Source: Bradyrhizobium ivorense (GTDB taxonomy: Bacteria; Pseudomonadota; Alphaproteobacteria; Rhizobiales; Xanthobacteraceae). From it: a stretch of DNA of 64,000 nucleotides. A program made the position numbers and the translations under genes. This document shows, one piece after another, positions 17,487 to 25,526 of this stretch. The stretch covers positions 124,001 to 188,000 of the forward strand of contig NZ_CAADFC020000016.1 in NCBI RefSeq assembly GCF_900696085.1, read 5' to 3'. The notes beneath the pieces are model-generated. The model searched no databases, had not been told where the DNA came from, and was given only the letters and a program-made list of their open reading frames with translations. Positions within the stretch are counted from its first letter, which is position 1. Every line of letters starts with the position of its first letter.

Positions 17487-19598
17487 ATGGCGACTGCCGT
17501 TCAGAAGATCACCCTCTCGCCCTCGCGCGACATCCCCTTCAACAAGCTCTTGCTGAGCCAATCGAACGTCCGCCGCGTGAAGGCCGGCGTCTCGATCGAG
17601 GAGCTGGCCGAGGACATAGTCCGTCGCGGCCTGCTCCAGGGCCTCAGCGTCCGCCCCGTCGTCGACCAGGCCGGCATCGAGACCGGCATGTTCGAGATCC
17701 CCGCCGGCGGCCGCCGCTATCGGGCGCTCGAGCTGCTCGTGAAGCAGAAGCGCCTCGCCAAGACGGCGCCCGTACCCTGCATCGTCCGCGACAGCGGCAT
17801 CGCCGAGGAGGACTCGCTCGCCGAGAACGTCCAGCGCGCCCCGCTGCACCCGCTCGACCAGTTCCGGGCCTTCCTGGCGCTGCGCGAGAAGGGCCAATCG
17901 GAGGAGGAGATCGCCGCGGCCTTCTTCGTCTCGGCCAATGTGGTGAAGCAGCGCCTGAAGCTTGCGTCGGTCTCGCCCGCGCTGCTCGACTTCTACGCCG
18001 AGGACGGCATGACGCTCGACCAGCTCATGGCCTTCACCGTGTCGGGCAACCATGAGCGCCAGGAGCAGGTGTTCGAGCGCCTGAAAGTTTCCTACGACAA
18101 GCAGCCCTATGTCATCCGCCGCATGCTGACCGAAGGCGCGGTCCGCGCCTCCGACAAGCGGGCGCAGTTCATCGGCGTGGACGCCTACGTGGCGGCGGGC
18201 GGCACGGTACTGCGCGACCTGTTCCAGGGCGACGATGGCGGCTGGCTGCAGGACGTTCCGCTCGTCGACCAAATGACGGCCGACAAGCTGAAGGCGGAGT
18301 CGGAGGCGATCGCCGCGGAAGGCTGGAAGTGGATCGAGGTCGCGCCCGACTTCGCTTACGGCCACGCCTTCGGTTTGCGCCAGGTGCGCGGCGAGACCGC
18401 TCCGCTGGCGGCCGAGGAGGAGGCGAGCCGTGATGCGCTCCAGGCCGAACTGGACCGGCTGTCCAACGAATACCAGGACGCCGACGACCTGCCGGACGCG
18501 GTGGACGAGCGCCTGTCGGAGCTGGAAACCGCGATCGAAGGCTTCGACAACCGACCCGTGCTGTTCGACGCCGCCGAAGTCGAGCGCGCCGGCGCCTTCG
18601 TCAGCATCGGCGCCGACGGCCAGCTTCGCGTCGAGCGCGGTTATGTTCGGCCGGAGGACGAGCTGCCGGCCAAACCGGAGACCGAGCTGTCCGCGGACGG
18701 CGAGGACGAGCGCGCCATGGCCGCCGGTTACGAAGGCCCTGAAGCCGCCGTCACGGCAGAGCCCGACGCCGACGCGGAGGAGGACGAGGGCGTTTCGCCG
18801 ATCTCCGATCGGCTGATGACCGAGCTGACCTCGCACCGGACGCTGGGCTTGCGCCACGCGCTCGGCGAGCGGCCGGATGTCGCCTTCCTCGCGGCTCTGC
18901 ATGTCCTTACGCTGAAGACCTTCTACCACTATGGTTCGGATAGCTGCCTCGAACTCGATGTGAAGAGCATCAGCTTCGGCACCCAGGCGCCGGGGCTCAA
19001 CGACAGCGCCTCGGCCGAGGCGATCCGCGTCCGACACGAGAGCTGGGCGAAGGCGCTGCCGAAGGAGTCGGCCGACCTCTGGGAGGCGCTCCAGGCATGG
19101 GATGGCGACAGTCAGGCAGGCCTCTTCGCCCACATCGTTAGCCTCTCGGTCAACGCGGTCTACGAGCCCTGGAACCGGCGGCCGCGGGCGTTCGCCCATG
19201 CCGATCGGCTCGCTCAGGCCGTCGATCTCGACATGGCGGCCGCCGGGTGGAAACCGACCGTGGACAACTTCCTCGGCCGGGTGACGAAGGCCCGCATCCT
19301 GCAGGCGGTCGCGCAAGCGAAGGGTCAGCGCGCCGCCGACCGGATCGAGCATCTGAAAAAGGGCGACATGGCGGCCGAGGCGGAAACGCTGTTGGCCGAC
19401 ACCGCTTGGTTGCCGGAGCCGCTCCGCACCGTTGGTCAGCCGCTAACCCACGCTGCCTCCGCGGCAACCGAGCAACAACATGTCGAAGTGGGCGATGAAT
19501 CGACGGCCATCGGCGGCGAAACGGCTATGGCCGAAGATGAGCCGACTGCGGAGAATGAGACGGCCCACGACGCCCCCCACGCGATCGCGGCCGAATAA
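17487..19598 (+). CDS. Large ParB/Spo0J-like DNA-binding protein, 703 aa
   Basis: The N-terminal ParB nuclease-fold/CTPase domain is visible: NVRR near 28, EIPAGGRRYRALELL near 73-87 with the GGRR box, and ENVQRAPLHPLDQ near 112. A helix-turn-helix follows (SEEEIAAAFFVSANVVKQRLKLASVSP). The rest is long, acidic and poorly conserved, well beyond the roughly 300 residues of chromosomal ParB. Such large ParB-like proteins are common on alphaproteobacterial plasmids and ICEs. A role in partition or in a transcription/chromatin function is inferred, not shown. The ParA gene is about 8 kb away, not adjacent, so pairing is uncertain. A strong terminator closes the gene. Confidence 0.88.
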   Translation: MATAVQKITLSPSRDIPFNKLLLSQSNVRRVKAGVSIEELAEDIVRRGLLQGLSVRPVVDQAGIETGMFEIPAGGRRYRALELLVKQKRLAKTAPVPCIVRDSGIAEEDSLAENVQRAPLHPLDQFRAFLALREKGQSEEEIAAAFFVSANVVKQRLKLASVSPALLDFYAEDGMTLDQLMAFTVSGNHERQEQVFERLKVSYDKQPYVIRRMLTEGAVRASDKRAQFIGVDAYVAAGGTVLRDLFQGDDGGWLQDVPLVDQMTADKLKAESEAIAAEGWKWIEVAPDFAYGHAFGLRQVRGETAPLAAEEEASRDALQAELDRLSNEYQDADDLPDAVDERLSELETAIEGFDNRPVLFDAAEVERAGAFVSIGADGQLRVERGYVRPEDELPAKPETELSADGEDERAMAAGYEGPEAAVTAEPDADAEEDEGVSPISDRLMTELTSHRTLGLRHALGERPDVAFLAALHVLTLKTFYHYGSDSCLELDVKSISFGTQAPGLNDSASAEAIRVRHESWAKALPKESADLWEALQAWDGDSQAGLFAHIVSLSVNAVYEPWNRRPRAFAHADRLAQAVDLDMAAAGWKPTVDNFLGRVTKARILQAVAQAKGQRAADRIEHLKKGDMAAEAETLLADTAWLPEPLRTVGQPLTHAASAATEQQHVEVGDESTAIGGETAMAEDEPTAENETAHDAPHAIAAE

Positions 19599-19619
19599 CC
19601 GTCAACGACTTACGAGACT

Positions 19620-19646
19620 GGCCCGCCGGTGACGGCGGGCCTTTTT
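19620..19646 (+). terminator. Rho-independent terminator after ParB-like gene
   Basis: Stem GGCCCGCC (19620-19627) and GGCGGGCC (19634-19641) around a 6-nt loop, followed by five T. It ends 17 nt before the Toprim ATG, so the Toprim gene may depend on read-through. Confidence 0.85.
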
Positions 19647-19663
19647 CGTATGGGAGAACGACC

Positions 19664-20695
19664 ATGGCGCAAAACCCGCATGATCTTGCGCGCCGTCTCG
19701 CCGATCGCGCCGAGGCGGTCTGCCGTCACTACCTATCCAGCGGTCGGCGCGAGGGCCGCTATTGGCTGGTCGGCGACGTGCGCAACACGCCGGGCCGCTC
19801 GATGTATGTGCGGCTCAAGGACTCACCCAAGGGCCCGGCCGGAAAATGGACCGACGCCGCGACGGGCGAGCACGGCGATCTTCTCGACGTGATCCGAGAG
19901 AGCTGCGGGCTCATCGACTTCAAGGACGTTGCCGACGAGGCGCGGACCTTCCTCAGCATGCCGCCATCCGAGCCGATGCCGGCAAACCCGCGTCAGGTCC
20001 CGGCACCGCATGGATCGCCTGAGGCGGCCCGCCGTCTGGTCGGCATGTCGCAGCCGATCATAGGCACGCTCGTACAGGCGTATTTGCGGGAACGCGGCAT
20101 TACGGATTTACGCGGAACCGGAAACCTGCGCTTCCACCCGCGATGCTATTATCGGCCCGACGAGCATTCGCCGACCGAGACCTGGCCGGCGATGATCGCG
20201 GCCGTCACCGACCTCGACGGCAAAATCAGCGGAGCGCATCGCACCTGGCTCGATCCCCGACGCCTCGACAAGGCGCCGATCGACACGCCGAGACGGGCAA
20301 TGGGCGATCTTCTCGGCAACGCTGTGCGCTTCGGAACGGCGAGCGATGTGATGGCGGCCGGCGAAGGCATCGAAACCGTTCTGTCGCTCCGGCAAGTCTT
20401 GCCCGACATGCCAATGCTTGCGGCGCTCTCTGCGGCACATCTCGCTGCCATCCTGTTCCCCGACACGCTGCGCCGGCTCTACATCGTCCGCGACAACGAC
20501 CCGGCGGGTGACGGGGCGCGAGATGCGCTGATCGAACGGGCGAACGCGGCCGGGATCGAGGCGATTGTCATCTCGCCCGAGCTGGACGACTTCAACGAAG
20601 ATCTTCGCACGCTCGGCCTGGATGCACTACGCATGGAAGCCCGGTTGCAGGTCGCGCCGCAGGACGTCGCCCGCTTTATGGCGTTGGCGGCATAG
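19664..20695 (+). CDS. Toprim-domain primase-like protein (DUF7146 type), 343 aa
   Basis: The N-terminal part (YWLVGDVRNTPGRSMYVRL, GKWTDAATGEHGDLLDVI) is the primase-associated region seen in plasmid Toprim proteins. The C-terminal Toprim fold shows AGEGIETVLSLRQ near 231-243, with the catalytic Glu, and IVRDNDPAGDGA near 272-283, with the DxD. These proteins are thought to act in replication priming of plasmids and ICEs. No classical CHC2 zinc finger is complete. The start ATG at 19664 follows GGGAGAACGACC. Confidence 0.85.
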   Translation: MAQNPHDLARRLADRAEAVCRHYLSSGRREGRYWLVGDVRNTPGRSMYVRLKDSPKGPAGKWTDAATGEHGDLLDVIRESCGLIDFKDVADEARTFLSMPPSEPMPANPRQVPAPHGSPEAARRLVGMSQPIIGTLVQAYLRERGITDLRGTGNLRFHPRCYYRPDEHSPTETWPAMIAAVTDLDGKISGAHRTWLDPRRLDKAPIDTPRRAMGDLLGNAVRFGTASDVMAAGEGIETVLSLRQVLPDMPMLAALSAAHLAAILFPDTLRRLYIVRDNDPAGDGARDALIERANAAGIEAIVISPELDDFNEDLRTLGLDALRMEARLQVAPQDVARFMALAA

Positions 20696-20827
20696 CCGGC
20701 AGGAGAACGGGCCTGCGGTTTCGCCGCCGCGCTCGGCGGATGCGTCAATCCATCGGAGGGGGACCGCGCCTCGGCCTTCGAGAGGGCGATCGGCCCACAA
20801 GCCGGCCAGCCGGGCAATGGCGGCGGT

Positions 20828-20880
20828 CGACTATTTTCCGGCGGCCCTGCGGGCCTTTCCATCGCGAGGCAAAATAGTCG
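20828..20880 (+). ncRNA. Structured leader motif 2, copy A (upstream of DUF2493 gene)
   Basis: A perfect 10-bp inverted repeat, CGACTATTTT (20828-20837) and AAAATAGTCG (20871-20880), encloses a G+C-rich 33-nt interior with its own GGCCC/GGGCC hairpin and a TCGCGAGGC segment. It is followed by CCTTAGC. Copy B before the first DUF736 gene keeps interior blocks and changes both arms in concert. The element lies about 110 nt before the start codon. Confidence 0.65.
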
Positions 20881-20989
20881 GCCTTAGCCATCGAGCCCTG
20901 CGCTGCGCTCCGGGTGCCCGGCCGTCCGGCTGGTGGGCTTCGTCGCCATGAAGGCCGCGACGGTCGCGGTCCAACCGACGGAGCATCCC

Positions 20990-21913
20990 ATGCGCGATCA
21001 CGACGACTACGAACCGCACCACGAATCCTCACCCACCGACCATGTCCTCAACGAACTCCAACTTCACGGCTATCGCCCCTTCGCAGACGAGCCCGACCAG
21101 CGACTTCTTCCCGACGGCAACCAGGTCGCGGGCGCTGTCGCCGACATCTTCGACGCCCTGATCGGTACCCTGGAGGACACGCGCCTCGAACCCGACCTCG
21201 ACGATCTCCTCTGGTCGACCACCAACGTCTTCCACCGCGCCACCGACCGTATCGGCCGGGAACTGGACGACAACGAGCAGGCCCAGAAGCGGGCGCAGCG
21301 CGAACAGGACGGCAGCGAGGTGAAATCCGTCGAACTCGAGCGCTTGATTGCCGAGGGCATGACGCTGATCGAGCGCCAGAACGCCTTTGAGCTAATGCGC
21401 GACCAAGCCGCGGAACACTATGAGCGCCACGTCGGAAAGACTTGGCTTCCGCGCAGCGGATCGAAGGTCAACCATCGCAATCTCACCTCGGCGATGATCG
21501 ACAGCCGAGACTTCCTGATGGCGAAGAAGCGTGCAGACCAAGAGGTACTCCTGCCGCCGGGCCCGAAGATCGTCGTCACCGGCGGGCTCGACTTCGATGA
21601 CCACCGGCTGATCTGGGCCAAGCTCGATCAGGTTCACGAGAAGCATCCCGACATGGTGCTGATCCACGGCAAATCGCCGAAGGGCGCCGAGAAGATCGCC
21701 TCGCTCTGGGCAAAGAATCGCAACGTCCCGCAGATCGGCTTCGCGCCCGACTGGACGAAGCACGGCCGGGCAGCACCCTTCAAGCGCAACGACGACATCC
21801 TGGAGATCGTGCCGAAGGGCGTGATGCACTTCCCGGGCACCGGCATCCACGACAACCTCGCCGACAAGGCCAAGAAGCTCGGCATCCCAGTCTGGAAGTT
21901 CGGCGGCGCGTAA
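20990..21913 (+). CDS. DUF2493 domain protein, 307 aa
   Basis: The C-terminal third has the DUF2493 Rossmann-like pattern: KIVVTGGLDFDDHRLIWAKLD, MVLIHGKSPKGAEKIASLWA and HFPGTGIHDNLADKAKKLGIPVWKF, related to nucleotide-binding SLOG folds. The family is frequent on alphaproteobacterial mobile elements and has no firm function. I choose ATG 20990, with GGAG 6 nt upstream, rather than the in-frame GTG 20933 or ATG 20948. The sequence just before 20990 (CGCCATGAAGGCCGC) recurs as non-coding leader before the DUF736 gene. Confidence 0.85.
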   Translation: MRDHDDYEPHHESSPTDHVLNELQLHGYRPFADEPDQRLLPDGNQVAGAVADIFDALIGTLEDTRLEPDLDDLLWSTTNVFHRATDRIGRELDDNEQAQKRAQREQDGSEVKSVELERLIAEGMTLIERQNAFELMRDQAAEHYERHVGKTWLPRSGSKVNHRNLTSAMIDSRDFLMAKKRADQEVLLPPGPKIVVTGGLDFDDHRLIWAKLDQVHEKHPDMVLIHGKSPKGAEKIASLWAKNRNVPQIGFAPDWTKHGRAAPFKRNDDILEIVPKGVMHFPGTGIHDNLADKAKKLGIPVWKFGGA

Positions 21914-21920
21914 GCGCCGC

Positions 21921-22733
21921 CTAGCTCAAGTCGATGTTCCAGAACCTCAGCACGTCCTCAACCTCAGCCTTCGGGTAATGGAGGTAATCGGCATTGGCCA
22001 AATCGGACCGCATCTTCGACTTCCGTTTCGCGATTTCGCGCTCAATGCGCTGCGTGAACGGTGCAGTGCCGGGCGGCAGGATATCCGGGCGATCAGGACT
22101 CGGCCAGCTTTTGGGGTAATCGGAGGGCGTCCAACCTGATCGGACCTGTTGCGCCTGCGGCTGCACGGATTCGTGCTCACACGCCCACCCGTAGAGATGG
22201 AACGAGCAGACCCGCAGCATCGCCTTGATCTCGGGAATTGTGTCGGTGAAGCCCTTCAGCGAGGTCGGCAACCACACCATGTTCGCGACGCATGAGAAAT
22301 AGCGCGGATCCTGCACAACATTGCTGCGCTGAGCGAATGATGGATCGTCGTAGCCCCAGATATGACAGACGGTCCAATTCTTGGGCTTGGGCGTCGCCAC
22401 ATCGAGCGCAGCCACCAGCGCATTGAGCGCCGCCACGTTACCCTCGAACTTCTCGGCGGTTACGCCCGTCGCCTTCCGCGTGTTGGTATATCGGCGAGAC
22501 CAACCGGCATCGTAGAGCGGGCGACCTCGCGCCGTGTGCGGCGCCCACACCGGCAGCGCATGGAACGTGTCCGGATGAACCCACCGGGCCGTTCGCTCAA
22601 TGAGTTCGACGATCGCGGGAATGTCGGCCCGCAGCGCCTCGTTGCCATCAGGCACATGAAATCCACTTGCCACTGGTCCCCTGCCGATATTCTCGCCTCG
22701 GCTGCGCGAGACGTCCGGCTGAAGTCTTGGCAC
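21921..22733 (-). CDS. Hypothetical protein, possibly HNH-like, 270 aa
   Basis: This is the only minus-strand gene in the maintenance region, convergent with the DUF2493 gene and ending 7 nt from it. The conserved-looking core is WTVCHIWGYDD near 122-132 and ANMVWLPTSLKGFTD near 153-167. The spacing of His, Asn and a later His (FHLYGW) faintly recalls HNH (His-Me finger) nucleases, but the metal-binding residues are not convincing. The start at GTG 22733 is uncertain. I do not recognise the family. Confidence 0.6.
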   Translation of the reverse strand: MPRLQPDVSRSRGENIGRGPVASGFHVPDGNEALRADIPAIVELIERTARWVHPDTFHALPVWAPHTARGRPLYDAGWSRRYTNTRKATGVTAEKFEGNVAALNALVAALDVATPKPKNWTVCHIWGYDDPSFAQRSNVVQDPRYFSCVANMVWLPTSLKGFTDTIPEIKAMLRVCSFHLYGWACEHESVQPQAQQVRSGWTPSDYPKSWPSPDRPDILPPGTAPFTQRIEREIAKRKSKMRSDLANADYLHYPKAEVEDVLRFWNIDLS

Positions 22734-22966
22734 CTGGGCTGTTGAGTTATTCGTCGATTACCATTTCGGACCGGCCGACGCACCCCCGCCTATCTGCGCT
22801 GATCCTTGGTCAGACTGATCGCTTGACGCCATCAACCCGTGAAGGGTCGGCTATGCGAGCATGCCGCCGCTGCGGCTCCGCCTGCGCGGTGATTGCAGCG
22901 CTCAGCCCGACACATCGGGCGCCTGTCAGCGGGGGATGGTCCTCCGCTCGAACAGGAGCCGGATCG

Positions 22967-23134
22967 ATGTCTCTCAACGACGCACACGCCTTCGCCTTTA
23001 GCCTCGCCACCACGCTGATGGCAGCCATCATCATCTTCCAAGCTGGCGACGGCACGCTGTCGGTCACGCCCGCCAGCGAATATGACGGTGACACCGCCGC
23101 CATCGTCCACGAGATCGACCCCTTCGCCCCCTGA
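22967..23134 (+). CDS. Small hypothetical membrane protein, 55 aa
   Basis: ATG at 22967 follows AGGAG by 8 nt. One hydrophobic segment (FAFSLATTLMAAIIIF) lies near residues 9-24, and the tail is acidic. Function unknown. The frame is open further upstream, but the ribosome-binding site supports this start. Confidence 0.6.
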   Translation: MSLNDAHAFAFSLATTLMAAIIIFQAGDGTLSVTPASEYDGDTAAIVHEIDPFAP

Positions 23135-23261
23135 GCCGGGCGACGGAAATCGCCGCCGATTTCCGCTCCCGGCACGCGCGCTCTTGCGTTATACTTCAGC
23201 CGCGCCGTGGTGGTGGTGGAAGGCGCGGCCGTCAGACCTTGTCCATACGGAGGCCACCGCC

Positions 23262-23705
23262 ATGATCATCCTCGCAATACTTGCATCCCTCGCAGCGATA
23301 GGCCTGCTTTGCTGGCTGCTGTTCACGCTGGCCGTCTTCGCGCTGCCGGCGTTCGTCGGCGTGACCACCGGCGCTTGGGCGCACAGTACGGGCGCCGGCA
23401 TCCCGGGCGCCATCCTGGTCGGCGCCGTCGCGGCGGCGATCACGCTCGCCGCCGGCCATCTGCTCATCACCTTCGTCCGGCCTATGTGGTTGAAGCTGAT
23501 CGTCGCCGCAGCCTTCGTGGCGCCGGCGGCGATCGCCGGCTTCCATGCCACCCATGGCATCGTGAAGCACCTCATGCCGTCCGACGCGTGGCAGATTACC
23601 TTCTCCGTCATCGGCGCGGTCGCGGTCGGCATCACCGCCTTCGTGCGGGTCGCTGGAATGGCGACGGCTCCGGTCCCGTCCGGCCGGGACCTTGCACGGG
23701 CCTGA
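23262..23705 (+). CDS. Hypothetical inner-membrane protein, 147 aa
   Basis: About four hydrophobic segments are visible: residues 2-34, 45-65, 77-98 and 113-130. Together they make up most of the protein. ATG at 23262 follows ACGGAGG by 8 nt. There is no recognisable enzymatic motif. It follows the 55-residue membrane protein by about 130 bp and may be co-transcribed with it. Confidence 0.65.
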   Translation: MIILAILASLAAIGLLCWLLFTLAVFALPAFVGVTTGAWAHSTGAGIPGAILVGAVAAAITLAAGHLLITFVRPMWLKLIVAAAFVAPAAIAGFHATHGIVKHLMPSDAWQITFSVIGAVAVGITAFVRVAGMATAPVPSGRDLARA

Positions 23706-24105
23706 TCTTCGTCATCGCCGTCAGGAGGATCAGGGCAGCCGTGGCCGTGGTCGCTCCCGTCGTCTGATGCTGGAACGATGGGCGTGTGCGACGCGGATCG
23801 ACGCTCGTCCGGAAAGGCGGTCCTCGTTGGAGCGCTGCGGGAGCAGAGCCGTGTCTTGGCGGGCACCGGACATCGGCACGGCGATCTCAGTGGCGGCGGC
23901 GGAATGCCAGGATGCAGCAGCGTCGGCGTGGCGGGAGGAGACGAAGTCGGTGAGCATGCCGTGGCGCCGATTGCCGTTGCGGGACGGCCGCCATCTTCTC
24001 CGTTATCTGACCGTGCCTCGACCGCACCAAACGGCCTCTTCAATGGCCTGATCTGGCCGAAAGCCGGCTGCGCCTCGATCGCCTATGACGCAACAGCCGC
24101 GTCAA
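23706..24105. other. Intergenic stretch without supported gene
   Basis: Several frames are open in this G+C-rich segment, but none has a ribosome-binding site or recognisable product. The sequence leads into leader motif 2, copy B. I see no repeats or RNA genes here. Confidence 0.5.
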
Positions 24106-24155
24106 ACTTTCTTCCCCTGCCGGCTGCGCCGTCATTCCTCGCGAGACAAGAAAGT
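24106..24155 (+). ncRNA. Structured leader motif 2, copy B (upstream of first DUF736 gene)
   Basis: Inverted repeat ACTTTCTT (24106-24113) and AAGAAAGT (24148-24155) encloses CTGCGCC, ATTCC and TCGCGAGACAA blocks shared with copy A. It is followed by CCTTAGC as in copy A. Relative to copy A, two stem positions change with compensation on the other arm. A second shared block (CGCCATCGAGGCCGC) follows, then the gene at 24267. Confidence 0.65.
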
Positions 24156-24266
24156 CCTCCTTAGCTGTCAGGCCCCTTCGGGGTGCGCCGTCGATCGCCT
24201 CCGGCCTGCCGATCGCCATCGAGGCCGCAATGGTGCGGGCTCGGGAACGGAAAACGGAGACTTACA

Positions 24267-24593
24267 ATGGCGACCATCGGCACCTTCAAGAAGACCGGCT
24301 CGAACGAGTTCACCGGCGAAATCGTCACCCTCAGCGTCCAGGCCAAGAGCGTGCGCATCGTCCCTGACCAGCGCGCCACCGGCGAGAACGCCCCTAGCCA
24401 CCGGGTTCTGGTCGGCCGCGCCGAAATCGGCGCCGCCTGGTCCAAGCGCTCCAACGAGGGCCGCGACTATCTGGGCCTCAAGCTCGACGATCCGAGCTTC
24501 AACGCCCCGATCTACGCCAACCTCTTCGACGACGAGGAAGGCGACACCTTCTCGCTGATCTGGTCCCGTCCCAACGGGCGGCGCGGCGACTGA
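24267..24593 (+). CDS. DUF736 protein, 108 aa (first copy)
   Basis: A small protein with the DUF736 pattern: MATIGTFKKTGSNEFTGEI at the N-terminus, APSHRVLVGRAEIGAAW and GRDYLGLKLDDPSF in the middle, and FSLIWSRP at the end. It is a beta-rich protein near-universal on alphaproteobacterial ICEs, of unknown function. ATG 24267 follows GGAGA by 6 nt. A second DUF736 gene lies at 29790 with roughly half the residues shared. Confidence 0.9.
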   Translation: MATIGTFKKTGSNEFTGEIVTLSVQAKSVRIVPDQRATGENAPSHRVLVGRAEIGAAWSKRSNEGRDYLGLKLDDPSFNAPIYANLFDDEEGDTFSLIWSRPNGRRGD

Positions 24594-24598
24594 GGTCC

Positions 24599-24636
24599 CG
24601 CGTAAGGCCCCGGCCTTCCGGCCGGGGCCTTACGCG
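24599..24636 (+). terminator. Strong hairpin after first DUF736 gene
   Basis: A perfect 17-bp stem (24599-24615 with 24620-24636) and a TTCC loop, starting 6 nt after the stop codon. There is no T-tract, so it may act as an mRNA-stabilising hairpin or a terminator with an atypical tail. Confidence 0.7.
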
Positions 24637-24721
24637 CTCAGGGCGACCGAATCAGTTCGTCCGCTCAAGCCGCGGGTATCGGGCTTAAGAGCGGCTTTCA
24701 GCTCGCCAAACCAGCCGAGAG

Positions 24722-24736
24722 CGACTATTATAGTCG
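24722..24736. promoter_or_regulatory. Palindromic operator candidate for the XRE regulator
   Basis: CGACTAT-T-ATAGTCG is a perfect 7-bp palindrome around one base. It overlaps TATTAT (24726-24731), a possible -10 box, 44 bp before the XRE start. Autoregulation by the adjacent small XRE protein is inferred. Confidence 0.6.
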
Positions 24737-24779
24737 TTTTCGTAGCGTGCGGAGTCCGGACTGTAGGAGGTGGTCATGC

Positions 24780-25037
24780 ATGATCACCGCCCGACAGTCC
24801 CGGGCCGCCCGCGCGTTACTTGGTTGGAATCAGGAGACGCTCGCTGACAAGGCCCTGGTATCGCTGACCGCTCTGAAGCGCGTGGAGTCCGAGAACGGAC
24901 TCGCCGTGCATGAGTCGACGCGCGACCAGGTCCGCCGAGCGCTTGAGGAGAACGGCATCGTCTTCCTCAACTCCGATCAGGGCGAAGGAGTGATGATTGT
25001 TCGGCAAGACCGCCCGCGGCCAGCTCGGCGCGCCTGA
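24780..25037 (+). CDS. Small XRE-family regulator, QseC-like, 85 aa
   Basis: The helix-turn-helix is clear: ITARQSRAARALLGWNQETLADKALVSLTALKRVESENG, residues 2-40. The tail is short. In ICEMlSym(R7A), QseC is a small XRE protein that controls qseM, which encodes a single-domain DUF2285 antiactivator; here a DUF2285 gene follows within 100 bp. ATG 24780 follows AGGAGG by 9 nt and is preferred to an upstream in-frame start. A palindrome sits in its promoter. Confidence 0.8.
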   Translation: MITARQSRAARALLGWNQETLADKALVSLTALKRVESENGLAVHESTRDQVRRALEENGIVFLNSDQGEGVMIVRQDRPRPARRA

Positions 25038-25130
25038 GCTCAACAATCCCGCATTGCACCGCCGTTTCTACGCTATGGCCGTCGTGCAAACTCCATCCGT
25101 TTCGGATATGACGCGGTGGGGACGTTAACT

Positions 25131-25397
25131 ATGAGCGGTAAATCCGACTTTCTCGACCAGCCACCGACAGATGCGCGGCTCACTGATTATGACCGCGCGC
25201 ACTTGGCGACCTACTTGCGCCTGCTCGATGCGGAACGCGAAGGCGCGCCCTGGGAAGAAGTGGCCAAGATTATCTTCGGCATCGATCCGAAGACCGATCA
25301 GTTGCGCGCCGAAGCTGTATACCAAAACCATCTGGCGCGGGCGCACTGGATGACCAACAACGGTTTCCGCGACCTTATACGAGCCAGTTTTCATTAA
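25131..25397 (+). CDS. Single-domain DUF2285 protein, QseM-like antiactivator candidate, 88 aa
   Basis: The DUF2285 pattern is present: YDRAHLATYLRLLDAEREGAPWEEVAKIIFG and HLARAHWMTNNGFRDLIRASF, the latter matching the R..A..M...G.R.L end of the family. In ICEMlSym(R7A) a protein of this size and domain, QseM, binds and inactivates TraR and FseA, keeping the ICE quiescent. The position between an XRE gene and a frameshifted DUF6499/DUF2285 gene is the reason for proposing the same role. ATG 25131 is favoured over an in-frame codon at 25116. Confidence 0.75.
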   Translation: MSGKSDFLDQPPTDARLTDYDRAHLATYLRLLDAEREGAPWEEVAKIIFGIDPKTDQLRAEAVYQNHLARAHWMTNNGFRDLIRASFH

Positions 25398-25411
25398 CCC
25401 TTTCTACCTCA

Positions 25412-25432
25412 GTGATGCAGATCTTGCATCAC
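25412..25432. promoter_or_regulatory. lux/tra-box-like palindrome upstream of FseA-like gene
   Basis: Arms GTGATGCA (25412-25419) and TGCATCAC (25425-25432) flank GATCT. The centre TGCAGATCT-TGCA resembles TraR/LuxR boxes. It lies 94 bp before the ATG of the frameshifted activator gene, where ICEMlSym(R7A) has a TraR-dependent promoter. No LuxR-type protein gene is seen in the window. Confidence 0.6.
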
Positions 25433-25526
25433 CCACACGCGTCTTCGGGCTTCCCAAATCGCCACTCAACCGAGAATCGTTAGGGCTTGCAGTCCTCGCG
25501 TTGAGCGACGCAATGGGAGGCCAAGG

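Noticed and set aside
16245..19352. Minus-strand open frame of 1035 codons across DUF932 and the ParB-like gene
   Set aside because: It is antisense to two recognisable genes in very G+C-rich DNA, has no family motif and reads as Arg/Leu/Val-rich complement sequence.
22667..22966. N-terminal extension of the 55-residue membrane protein
   Set aside because: The upstream frame is open but overlaps the antisense gene's start; the AGGAG site supports ATG 22967.
23767..24051. Possible 94-codon gene between the membrane protein and leader motif 2 copy B
   Set aside because: No ribosome-binding site, no recognisable motif, and unlike neighbouring genes in composition.
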